Positions 1 to 7,982 of a DNA stretch of 64,000 bases are shown here, piece after piece (position 1 is the first letter of the stretch; every line of letters starts with the position of its first letter). The position numbers and the translations under genes were made by a program. Under the pieces are notes generated by a model. It saw only the letters and a program-made list of their open reading frames with translations. It was not told the origin of the DNA and ran no database searches. Source of the DNA: Anaerolineaceae bacterium (GTDB lineage: Bacteria > Chloroflexota > Anaerolineae > Anaerolineales > Anaerolineaceae); NCBI GenBank assembly GCA_018056725.1, contig JAGPFF010000002.1, positions 1 through 64,000 of the forward strand. The letters are read 5' to 3'.

Positions 1-2
1 AG

Positions 3-116
3 GTAGTTGTAAGTTTTAGCAAGCAAGTGACCCTGCGGGAGAAAGTTCACAAACAATATGCCCGGGTCACACTGGATAAAGCAGGCAAAATGGTTAAACT
101 GGCGGTCTCCAGGTAA
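3..116 (+). CDS. 3' end of an unidentified protein (partial)
   Basis: An open frame enters from the left edge and ends with TAA at 114-116, giving 37 residues that finish in KMVKLAVSR. It is basic (many Lys and Arg). A strong intrinsic terminator follows 16 bases after the stop, which supports this being the real end of a gene. I do not recognise the family from so short a tail and assign no function. Confidence 0.5.
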   Translation, partial: VVVSFSKQVTLREKVHKQYARVTLDKAGKMVKLAVSR

Positions 117-131
117 AACCATCCTCCTTGA

Positions 132-166
132 AAAAGCCGCGGTCACCTCCACCGCGGTTTTTTCTT
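132..166 (+). terminator. Rho-independent terminator
   Basis: A 6-bp GC-rich stem (CCGCGG at 137-142 with CCGCGG at 152-157) is flanked by an A-run on the left and a T-run (158-163, then CTTTT) on the right. It follows the partial gene at the window edge and separates it from alaS. Confidence 0.85.
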
Positions 167-225
167 TTAACCTCCTATTATTGGTTATAATTTAGCCTAC
201 TTTGAAAAAATCATCAGGTGAAAAA

Positions 226-2964
226 ATGACGCAGAAAATGACCGGTGCGGAAATCAGGCAATCATTTATCAATTACTTCGCGGCAAGGGGGCACACGGTG
301 GTTCCATCCTCGTCCTTGGTGCCGGGAGGGGATCAGACCTTGTTATTTACCAACGCCGGAATGGTGCAGTTCAAAGACGTTTTCCTCGGGCTGGACAAAC
401 GGGACTACCGGCGCGCAGTGGATTCACAGAAGTGTATGCGTGTAGCCGGTAAACACAACGATCTGGACGATGTGGGCAGGGATGACTCCCATCATACATT
501 CTTCGAAATGCTGGGGAATTGGTCTTTTGGAGATTATTACAAGAAGGAAGCGATCACCTGGGCATGGGATTTATTGACCAATGTGTGGGGGATTGATCCG
601 AAACGGCTCCACACGACCGTTTTTCGTGACGAAAAAGAGCAGATACCTACGGATGATGAAGCTGCTGAAATCTGGAATCAGCAACCGGGGATCGATCCCA
701 CCCATATCCTCTATTTTGGACGTAAAGAAAACTTTTGGGAAATGGCAGAAACAGGACCGTGCGGTCCGTGCAGTGAAATCCACATGGATCGAGGTGCTGA
801 ATTTTGCAACCGCAAGAATGAACCCGGGCATGTCTGCAGGGTTAACGGGGACTGTGCCCGTTTTCTTGAAATTTGGAACCTGGTGTTTATTCAGTATAAC
901 CGGGTGAGTGAAACCCGATTTGATCCACTTCCTGCCAAACACGTAGACACCGGGATGGGTTTGGATCGTATTGTTGCCATTCTTCAGGATGTGAATTCGA
1001 ATTATCGCACGGATCTTTTCTCTCCAATGATCAATAAAATTCGCGAGCTTGCCGGTGCGAGCGAAACCGAAATGAATGAAAATTTTACTCCTTACCGGGT
1101 CATTGCCGATCACACCCGGGCTGCTTCCTTCCTCATTGCGGATGGGGTCGTGCCGGGGAATGTCGGTCGAAATTACGTCTGCCGAATGATCATTCGACGG
1201 GCTGCCCGTTTTGCTTCAAAAATTGGCTTGAATGAACCTTTCATGGCGAAAATCGCCAGGGTTGTGATTGATGAATATGGGACTGCTTACCCTGAGCTGT
1301 TGAAAAACCAAAAAAGTATTTTGGATAACCTTACCCGGGAAGAAAAGCGCTTTCAAAGAACCGTTGAAGGGGGGCTTTTCCACCTTGAAGATCTTCTTGA
1401 AGAAATGAAGAAAACCGGTAGGCACGAACTGGATGGCGGAAAAGCGTTTGAGCTTTATGCAACGCATGGTTTGCCACTGGAACTTACACGTGATGTTGCC
1501 AGAGAATCCGGACTCGATGTTGATGAGAATGGTTTTAAGGCAGCGATGGAGAATCATCGAATTCAATCCGGTGCCGGTAAGGTCTTTGGGACCATGGGCG
1601 GTGAAATGGTGGAGGTGTACCGGAAAGCGTTTGAGGATTTGGCGCGCGAAAATCAGCTGCCAGCCACTGGCGTAGCCTATAACCCGTACGAGTGGTTGGA
1701 AGTGGACACCAAAATCGTCGGGTTGTTTTCAGAGGGTGAACCAATTGAAGAGGCGGAAGCTGGTACCACTGTAGAAGTCATCGTCCCACGCACAGGTTTC
1801 TATATCGAGTCAGGCGGACAGGTAAGCGATACAGGTTGGATTAAAGCTGCGGATGGTAGCTGGGAAGTTGAGGTGGAAGATGTGCGGCGACCAGCTTCAG
1901 GAGTGATCATTCATATTGGTACAGTGACGCGGGGGGTGGTTCGGAATGGAAGCCAGGCAAAATTAAAAGTTGACCGCGAGCGGCGTATGGATATTATGCG
2001 CAATCACACTGCCACTCATCTGTTGCATGCTCAGCTTCACAAAGTGCTGGGAGACCATGCGCGTCAATCCGGTTCGCTTGTAGCTCCAGACCGGTTAAGG
2101 TTTGATTTCACGCATCCAGAAGCGGTTACCCCTGAACAACTTGATCTGATTGAAAGTGGTGTAAATCAAGAGATTCTTTCTGCGCATCAATTATCCATTA
2201 AAGAGAAAAGTCTGCAGACAGCGATGGCTGAGGGAGCCATGGCATTATTCGGGGAAAAATATGGTGAAAAAGTACGCACTGTAACCATTGATGAAGATCA
2301 TCCTGTATCTTACGAACTTTGCGGCGGCACTCACGTTGAAAATACCGCAGAAATTGGATCTTTTATCATCCTGAGTGAAGGTAGTGCAGCGGCTGGCATC
2401 CGGCGAATTGAAGCAGTTACTGGTCATGCTGCTTATCAAGTAATCCGGTCACGCAATAAGACCCTGCAACGGATAGCCCGTATGACGAATGCGTCCATAA
2501 ATGAAATCATCCCAAAGATTAACGGCATTCTGGATGAAATTTCTGATTTACGGGCTGAACTAAGCCGGACGAGGCAGGAATTGGTGCAACAGGAATTTGA
2601 TGCCAGCATGGGTCAGGCAATTAATGTGAAGGATGTTTCAATCCTCTCCGTACCTCTTGAGGGAGCAGACGCGGAGAGTCTGCGGCAAATGACTGATCGT
2701 TTCCGTCAAAAGTTTACCAGCGGCGTTGTCGCTGTTGGTTCCATCGTGAATGAAAAACCGATGATTGTTTGCGCCGTCACCGAAGACGTGGTCAAAAAGG
2801 GCATTCATGCTGGTGAACTTGTGCGTCAGGCAGCAGCCTTATTAGGTGGCAGTGGCGGAGGACGACCTGTTTTAGGACAGGCGGGAGGAAAAGACCCTGA
2901 AAAACTCTCCGAAGCCTTGGATCTGATCGCTAAAATGGTTCGAGAAAAACTCCAAAATACATAA
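226..2964 (+). CDS. alaS: Alanine--tRNA ligase
   Basis: Charges tRNA-Ala in the cytoplasm and edits mis-acylated Ser/Gly. The 912-residue product has the full class II architecture: catalytic core with HHTFFEML at about 89-96, the editing domain with HTATHLLH at 594-601 and the zinc ligands CGGTH at 699-703, and a C-terminal C-Ala domain ending in a Gly-rich segment. An in-frame TTG lies eight codons upstream at 202, but the ATG at 226 follows AGGTG with a 5-base gap and begins MTQKMTGAEIR as the family does, so I use 226. A TATAAT box at 186-191 could be the -10 element. The gene is monocistronic, with terminators on both sides. Confidence 0.98.
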   Translation: MTQKMTGAEIRQSFINYFAARGHTVVPSSSLVPGGDQTLLFTNAGMVQFKDVFLGLDKRDYRRAVDSQKCMRVAGKHNDLDDVGRDDSHHTFFEMLGNWSFGDYYKKEAITWAWDLLTNVWGIDPKRLHTTVFRDEKEQIPTDDEAAEIWNQQPGIDPTHILYFGRKENFWEMAETGPCGPCSEIHMDRGAEFCNRKNEPGHVCRVNGDCARFLEIWNLVFIQYNRVSETRFDPLPAKHVDTGMGLDRIVAILQDVNSNYRTDLFSPMINKIRELAGASETEMNENFTPYRVIADHTRAASFLIADGVVPGNVGRNYVCRMIIRRAARFASKIGLNEPFMAKIARVVIDEYGTAYPELLKNQKSILDNLTREEKRFQRTVEGGLFHLEDLLEEMKKTGRHELDGGKAFELYATHGLPLELTRDVARESGLDVDENGFKAAMENHRIQSGAGKVFGTMGGEMVEVYRKAFEDLARENQLPATGVAYNPYEWLEVDTKIVGLFSEGEPIEEAEAGTTVEVIVPRTGFYIESGGQVSDTGWIKAADGSWEVEVEDVRRPASGVIIHIGTVTRGVVRNGSQAKLKVDRERRMDIMRNHTATHLLHAQLHKVLGDHARQSGSLVAPDRLRFDFTHPEAVTPEQLDLIESGVNQEILSAHQLSIKEKSLQTAMAEGAMALFGEKYGEKVRTVTIDEDHPVSYELCGGTHVENTAEIGSFIILSEGSAAAGIRRIEAVTGHAAYQVIRSRNKTLQRIARMTNASINEIIPKINGILDEISDLRAELSRTRQELVQQEFDASMGQAINVKDVSILSVPLEGADAESLRQMTDRFRQKFTSGVVAVGSIVNEKPMIVCAVTEDVVKKGIHAGELVRQAAALLGGSGGGRPVLGQAGGKDPEKLSEALDLIAKMVREKLQNT

Positions 2965-2965
2965 G

Positions 2966-3002
2966 AAAAGACTCCCCTGATCAATTTCCAGGGGAGTCTT
3001 TT
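2966..3002. terminator. Bidirectional terminator between alaS and gcvPB
   Basis: A 12-bp perfect stem (2966-2977 with 2991-3002, AAAAGACTCCCC/GGGGAGTCTTTT) begins two bases after the alaS stop. Both ends finish in T-runs when read outward, so it can serve alaS and the convergent gcv operon, whose last gene ends at 3030. Confidence 0.88.
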
Positions 3003-3029
3003 GGATTTCAATCTTAATTTTTGTCCTTC

Positions 3030-4496
3030 TTATTGAAGAGAGTCCGGTAACCAGCAGCAAAGGACCAGCTCTTTTGCGGCTTTAACTTCATCCAGGCGGC
3101 TTACAGGTGTGTTGTGCGGTGCTTCCTTCAATAATTCGGGGCTGGTTCTGGCTTCCTCGGCGATTTTCAACAGAGCATCCGCAAAGGCATCGAGAGTCTG
3201 CTTGTTTTCTGTTTCGGTTGGTTCGATCATTAAGGCTTCATGCACGATGAGAGGGAAGTAGTTTGTGGGTGGGTGGAAATCATAATCCATCAATCTTTTG
3301 GCAATATCCAGCGCATGAATCTCCGGCAGCGACTGCCAGACTCCTTCAAGGACGAATTCGTGCATGCAAGTCCGATCGAATGGCAGAGTGTAAACTCCCT
3401 TTAGACGAGCGAGAAGATAATTCGCATTAAGGACGGCATATTCAGCGATTTTTCGCAAGCCATCCGGACCATGCATGCGAATGTAGGTGTAGGCTCTGAC
3501 AAGCATGCCAAATTGACCATTAAACGACTTCACTCTGCCAATGGATTTCGCTGGTGTCAGGTAGCCATAGAGCGGTGCCTGGTCACTGGTGGCTTCTTCC
3601 ACAATGCCAACAATTGGGGCAGGCAGAAAATCTTTCAGTTTTGCTGAAACCCCCACTGGACCAGATCCCGGTCCACCGCCGCCATGAGGGGTGGAGAATG
3701 TTTTATGCAGATTGAAGTGCATGACATCAAAACCGATTTCGCCGGGTCGGGCAATGCCAAGCAAGGCATTGAGATTGGCGCCATCGCCATAAACCAGACC
3801 ACCAGCCTGATGGACAATCTCGATGACTTCAGTCACGTGCTCATCGAATAAACCCAGCGTATTCGGATTGGTCAGCATTAACCCGGCAACGGTATCATCA
3901 CACAAAGCGCGGAGGGCAGTGAGATCGACATTGCCACGAGTATCAGAGGGAACCGGTACAACTTCAAATCCGGTCATGGCTGAGGTTGCTGGATTGGTGC
4001 CATGAGCCGAATCTGGAATGAGCATGCGGGTCCTTTTATCATCTGACCGCGAAAGATGGTAGGCTTTAATAATCCTCACGCCTGTAAACTCGCCTTGAGC
4101 ACCGGCAGCTGGCTGCAAAGATACAGCTGCAAATCCGCTTATTTCTTTTAAATATTCTTGCAACTGATACATGAGAAACAGGCTACCCTGTACAGTTTCG
4201 ATCGGTTGAAGTGGGTGGGCTTCCGAAAACCCAGGCAGGCGGGCGGTGACTTCGTTGATTTTTGGATTGTATTTCATCGTGCATGAGCCAAGGGGATAAA
4301 ACCCCTTATCGATGCTGTAATTCATTGACGAAAGGTGAGTAAAATGACGTACGACATCCACTTCCGCCAGTTCCGGGAAGGGAAGCTCAGAGCGGACGAA
4401 CCCTTCGGGCAGGGCTGTCTCCGGGACATCTGATTCAGGAAACCGCACACCTGTTCTTCCGGGTGAAGAAAGTTCGTAAATGGTGGGTTCAGTCAT
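3030..4496 (-). CDS. gcvPB: Glycine dehydrogenase (decarboxylating), subunit 2
   Basis: C-terminal half of the split P-protein. With GcvPA it decarboxylates glycine on PLP and passes the aminomethyl group to lipoyl-GcvH. The 488-residue product carries the PLP-binding lysine at K265 in HFNLHKTFSTP, followed by the glycine-rich HGGGGPGSGP loop, and near the N-terminus the typical FYPLGSCTMKYNPK segment. Length is normal for subunit 2. Its ATG overlaps the end of gcvPA by 8 bases, so translation is probably coupled. It is the last gene of the leftward gcvH-gcvPA-gcvPB unit, followed by the shared terminator at 2966-3002. Confidence 0.97.
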   Translation of the reverse strand: MTEPTIYELSSPGRTGVRFPESDVPETALPEGFVRSELPFPELAEVDVVRHFTHLSSMNYSIDKGFYPLGSCTMKYNPKINEVTARLPGFSEAHPLQPIETVQGSLFLMYQLQEYLKEISGFAAVSLQPAAGAQGEFTGVRIIKAYHLSRSDDKRTRMLIPDSAHGTNPATSAMTGFEVVPVPSDTRGNVDLTALRALCDDTVAGLMLTNPNTLGLFDEHVTEVIEIVHQAGGLVYGDGANLNALLGIARPGEIGFDVMHFNLHKTFSTPHGGGGPGSGPVGVSAKLKDFLPAPIVGIVEEATSDQAPLYGYLTPAKSIGRVKSFNGQFGMLVRAYTYIRMHGPDGLRKIAEYAVLNANYLLARLKGVYTLPFDRTCMHEFVLEGVWQSLPEIHALDIAKRLMDYDFHPPTNYFPLIVHEALMIEPTETENKQTLDAFADALLKIAEEARTSPELLKEAPHNTPVSRLDEVKAAKELVLCCWLPDSLQ

Positions 4497-5841
4497 GGGC
4501 AGCCTCCTTCAGAGCATCAACGAAATCTTCAATTTCTTGTTTTGAAAGCATTTCGGTGACAGCAACCAGCATATGGTTCTTAAGGGATGGGTTGACCATC
4601 CCAAGATCATAGCCACCCAGGAAACCCATCTCGAGCAAATGTTCATTGAGATGTCCCACATCCATTGGACAGCGCACCACAAATTCATGGAAGAAGGGGG
4701 TATCAGAAAGCGCCGTAAAACCAGGGAGATTGTTTATCATTGTTGCTGCATAATGAGCTTTCTGGTAGCAAAGATTGGCGACCTGCTTCATTCCCTGTTT
4801 TCCCAGCAGGCTCATATAAACTGTCGCTGCCAGCGCCATCAAACCCTGGTTGGTACAAATATTGGAGGTTGCCTTTTCACGGCGGATATGTTGCTCGCGG
4901 GCGGTGAGCGTTAAGACGTAACCACGCCGACCTTCCACATCGGTTGTTTCGCCAACGAGACGACCTGAGATCTTGCGTACAAATTCCTTCCGGGTTGCCA
5001 GGAAACCCAGGTAGGGACCGCCATACGAGAGAGGAATCCCTAAAGGCTGTCCTTCGCCGACCACAATATCAGCACCCATTTCACCAGGTGTCTTAAGAAT
5101 CCCAAGTGCGGTGGGGTTAACCACCATGGCAATCAACGAACCTGCTTGATGGGCCTTTTGTATCAGGTTCTGAAAGTCGAAGAGACGACCGAAGAAATCA
5201 GGATATTGCACCAAAACGAGAGCTGTCTGATCATCGATCAGATCTGCCAGTTCGTCTGGATCTTCCATACATCCTTTTGCCCCTTCATGCGTAACCAACT
5301 CCAAATTCTCATACCCGCAAAGGTAGGAACACATTACTTCGCGATATTGAGGATTGACGGCTGAAGAGAGAAGGATTTTTCTCCTCTTCCCTCTGAAGTG
5401 ATGGTATGCCATAATGCCCGCTTCAGCTGCCGCGGTTGCACCATCGTAATGCGAAGCGTTGCTGACATCCATCCCTGTGAGATTGGCGACCAGGGTTTGA
5501 AATTCAAAAATTGACTGCAAGGTGCCCTGAGATACTTCAGGTTGATATGGCGTGTAAGCGGTATAAAACTCGCCCCGGCTAATGATGGCATTAACGGCGG
5601 CAGGAATATAATGCCGATAGGCTCCGGCACCTAAAAAGCAAGCGAGATGGTCGGTGGCTTCATTGGCTTCAGCAAATTCCTGCATTTCAGCCAGAATTTC
5701 CATTTCTGTCATTACCTTTGGCAGTTTTAGATCTGGAAAACGAAAGCGCTCGGGAACATCAGTGAAGAGATCTTTAATCTCCTTAACACCAATGACCTTG
5801 AGCATTTCTTTGGTTTCAGCCTCGGTATGAGGAATAAACAT
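4489..5841 (-). CDS. gcvPA: Glycine dehydrogenase (decarboxylating), subunit 1
   Basis: N-terminal half of the two-subunit P-protein of the glycine cleavage system. The 450-residue product begins MFIPHTEAETKEML and contains the segments typical of subunit 1, including FLGAGAYRHYIPAAV, TAYTPYQPEVSQGTLQ and the SYGGPYLGFLATR region. The start codon overlaps the gcvH stop by one base (TAATG), and the 3' end overlaps gcvPB by 8 bases, an arrangement that fits assembly of an alpha2beta2 enzyme. No frame interruption is seen. Confidence 0.97.
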   Translation of the reverse strand: MFIPHTEAETKEMLKVIGVKEIKDLFTDVPERFRFPDLKLPKVMTEMEILAEMQEFAEANEATDHLACFLGAGAYRHYIPAAVNAIISRGEFYTAYTPYQPEVSQGTLQSIFEFQTLVANLTGMDVSNASHYDGATAAAEAGIMAYHHFRGKRRKILLSSAVNPQYREVMCSYLCGYENLELVTHEGAKGCMEDPDELADLIDDQTALVLVQYPDFFGRLFDFQNLIQKAHQAGSLIAMVVNPTALGILKTPGEMGADIVVGEGQPLGIPLSYGGPYLGFLATRKEFVRKISGRLVGETTDVEGRRGYVLTLTAREQHIRREKATSNICTNQGLMALAATVYMSLLGKQGMKQVANLCYQKAHYAATMINNLPGFTALSDTPFFHEFVVRCPMDVGHLNEHLLEMGFLGGYDLGMVNPSLKNHMLVAVTEMLSKQEIEDFVDALKEAAHD

Positions 5842-6233
5842 TAGTGACCTCGAGTCTCACAAAAAGCCGCATAAGCATCCGCATCCATCAGAGCGTCCAC
5901 TTCAGCCGGATCGGTGAGCTCCACCTTGAGCATCCAGGCAGCACCAAATGGATCGGAATTGATCAGCTCAGGTTTATCGGCGAGGTCTTCATTGATTTCG
6001 ATCACTTTACCGGATACGGGAAGTTTCACATCGGCTGCTGCCTTGACGGATTCAATGGTTGCGACGATGGTATTTTTTTCAACCTGATCTCCGACATCCA
6101 CAGTAACCTCAAAAAAGACAATATCGGAAAGTTGCCCCTGGGCATAGTCGGTCACACCGAGAGTGGCGATATTCTTTTCCACTTTCAGCCATTCATCCGT
6201 ACTCGCGTATTTCAATTCTTTTGGTGTATTCAT
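5841..6233 (-). CDS. gcvH: Glycine cleavage system H protein
   Basis: Lipoyl carrier that shuttles the aminomethyl group between the P, T and L proteins. The 130-residue product has the lipoyl-attachment lysine K64 in ATIESVKAAADV, within the expected beta-hairpin, and the conserved GVTDYAQGQLSDIVF stretch. The ATG is preceded by a strong GGAGGAT site. It is the first gene of a three-gene leftward operon; the 114-base gap to the upstream MFS gene could hold a promoter (TACAAT on the minus strand at 6281-6286), though no good -35 is visible. No gcvT lies beside it. Confidence 0.97.
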   Translation of the reverse strand: MNTPKELKYASTDEWLKVEKNIATLGVTDYAQGQLSDIVFFEVTVDVGDQVEKNTIVATIESVKAAADVKLPVSGKVIEINEDLADKPELINSDPFGAAWMLKVELTDPAEVDALMDADAYAAFCETRGH

Positions 6234-6347
6234 TGATCCTCCGAGTGGTAATAAATTTGAACAACCCCTTCAGCACTACAATTGTACCGGTTATTTAAGG
6301 AACTCTTGCCTATCCTTCTTTGATTCTACGAAGCCGCGGATAAAAAG

Positions 6348-7631
6348 TCAAGAATGGTCATCCGCTGGAGCGGTTTTTTTCAGGGTGAAAAAGGTGGAAC
6401 CGCCAACAAGGAAAGCGATAAAACCGGAGAAACGCATGATTGCCGCTCCAATTAAACCCGCTTGAATCGAAATCGTATCAGTAAGCAATGTGCCGATCAT
6501 TGGTGAAAATATTGCCGCCATGTACTGCATCATTTGTGCCACCGAAACAAAAATGGCACTGTACTCAACCGGAACGTTCTTCATCAATTCATCAAAGAAG
6601 ACGAGATCCAATCCAGCCTGGAAAATTCCCGCAAATCCGGCAAAGATGGCAATTTGCCAGGGGACAGTTGTGAAGGTGAGCAATAAAGGATAAAACGAAA
6701 TACCCAATGTTGTCCACAGTAAAACAGCCTTCGATCCCTGCTTGCGGGAGATTCTCGTCCAGAGGAAATAGCCAATAAAAAGGATGGCTGTTTGAGACAT
6801 GGTAATGATTGAGATCCAACTATCCGTGGCGTGCACAGTGCGCACGAGATAGATCGGCACAAGAGGAGCGGACATTTGCAATCCACTCATCACCAGCAGT
6901 CTTTTCCCCATGAAGCTCAGAAAGGGCTTTTCTTTCTTTACCAGAGCGATCATATCTTTCATATCCGCGCGCCAACCGCGGGAGTAATTCAAGGGTGGTG
7001 GTGCGGTTGGAGTTAACACGATATGCGAGGAGTAGTAATAACTAAGCAAGCCACCCAACGATAGTCCAATAAACATCAACTGATAATTTAACGGAAAGAT
7101 TACCCGATCCAACATTTGACCTAAAGCCAGTACCGCAATCGTGGTGGTGAGCCCCATCGTAGACCAGCGGCGAGACATGAGTTCAAATCGGCGATCCGGA
7201 CCGGCGACTGCGTTCATCACCACGGAGAAAGTGATCGAGACAAGGGTTTGTGGAACTGTGGCGATTGCCCAAATGGTCAATATGGAATTGACGAGAATTT
7301 TATCGGGAAGAATAAAAGAGATGACACCGGTAATGGCATAGGAAGCGATAACGAGCAAACGGGCGATACTAAACCATTTGATAATATTCGATTGTCGCTG
7401 CAGGAAACGACCCAGAGGAATCGCCAGAATCAAGCCAGTAATTGCCGGCATGGAGGAAAGCAGCCCGATCTGAAACGTGGAGGCGTTCAGGTAAGTCAGA
7501 AATACCGGAAGGAAAGGACTAATGGCATTGGCAAGACCAACACCGATGGCGTCAATCTGCACATAGCGGAAGTTCTTTTGATCTTGATTATCTACAAGAA
7601 TTGATCTAGAGTGAGCGGTTTTGTTTTCCAA
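6348..7631 (-). CDS. MFS transporter
   Basis: A 427-residue integral membrane protein with about 12 hydrophobic segments, in two halves separated by a charged loop near residues 210-225 (RGWRADMKDMIALVKKEK). This is the Major Facilitator layout; the substrate cannot be read from sequence. The only start codon in the upstream part of the frame is a TTG at 7631, without a Shine-Dalgarno. A minus-strand TATAAT (7662-7667) lies about 30 bases upstream, and a second box, TAGAAT, ends six bases before the TTG, so a leaderless message is possible. It precedes gcvH in the same direction with a 114-base gap. Confidence 0.8.
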   Translation of the reverse strand: MENKTAHSRSILVDNQDQKNFRYVQIDAIGVGLANAISPFLPVFLTYLNASTFQIGLLSSMPAITGLILAIPLGRFLQRQSNIIKWFSIARLLVIASYAITGVISFILPDKILVNSILTIWAIATVPQTLVSITFSVVMNAVAGPDRRFELMSRRWSTMGLTTTIAVLALGQMLDRVIFPLNYQLMFIGLSLGGLLSYYYSSHIVLTPTAPPPLNYSRGWRADMKDMIALVKKEKPFLSFMGKRLLVMSGLQMSAPLVPIYLVRTVHATDSWISIITMSQTAILFIGYFLWTRISRKQGSKAVLLWTTLGISFYPLLLTFTTVPWQIAIFAGFAGIFQAGLDLVFFDELMKNVPVEYSAIFVSVAQMMQYMAAIFSPMIGTLLTDTISIQAGLIGAAIMRFSGFIAFLVGGSTFFTLKKTAPADDHS

Positions 7632-7718
7632 TTCTAAATTCTATTTGCTGGTCTTTCCTGCATTATACCAATGGCTTTATTATGTGATAGCAAAAAGGGG
7701 AAGCAAAAATTCATGAGG

Positions 7719-7724
7719 TATAAT
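7719..7724 (+). promoter_or_regulatory. Putative -10 element for glmS
   Basis: A perfect TATAAT lies about 50 bases before the predicted cleavage site of the glmS ribozyme, the expected place for the promoter of a leader that contains the whole ribozyme. No convincing -35 hexamer is visible 16-18 bases upstream. Confidence 0.45.
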
Positions 7725-7775
7725 TTTGGTACAAAAGGAGTATGGTTCTACTTGTAATGATTATGAAATAGAGTA

Positions 7776-7925
7776 GCGCATGGACCGGCAATATTGCCAG
7801 GTTGACGAGGATGAGGGTTCTTTACCGCGAGGTAAAGTTAACCGGGAAGACCGGGAAAATCGAAAGATCAGCGGATGCCCTCCAGGATTGAATCCTGCTA
7901 TTTCCAACAAGCAGACAATACACTC
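7776..7925 (+). ncRNA. glmS ribozyme (glucosamine-6-phosphate-activated)
   Basis: The glmS leader contains the hallmark segments in order: AGCGC around the cleavage point (predicted between A7775 and G7776), a hairpin around GGCAATATTGCC (7788-7799), the highly conserved GTTGACGAGG (7801-7810), a CTTTAC/GGTAAAG hairpin, AGCGGATGCCCTCCAGG near 7870-7886, a CAGGAT/ATCCTG hairpin, and ACAAGCAGACAATACACT (about 7908-7925), matching the conserved 3' core. Known family members self-cleave with GlcN6P as cofactor and so lower glmS expression. The boundaries are approximate; identity rests on conserved blocks plus position directly before glmS. Confidence 0.92.
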
Positions 7926-7932
7926 CTTTTGA

Positions 7933-7953
7933 ACAGAGATGGATTCTCTCTGT
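7933..7953 (+). other. Small hairpin between ribozyme and glmS start
   Basis: A perfect 7-bp inverted repeat (ACAGAGA at 7933-7939, TCTCTGT at 7947-7953) lies 20 bases before the glmS Shine-Dalgarno. It is followed by AATTTTATG rather than a U-tract, so it is not a convincing terminator. It might fold in the cleaved mRNA; role unknown. Confidence 0.4.
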
Positions 7954-7982
7954 AATTTTATGTTTACAATTTGGAGGAAGGC

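Noticed and set aside
571-1113. 180-codon open frame on the minus strand inside alaS
   Set aside because: Lies wholly within alaS, has no family features or ribosome site; shadow of the coding strand.
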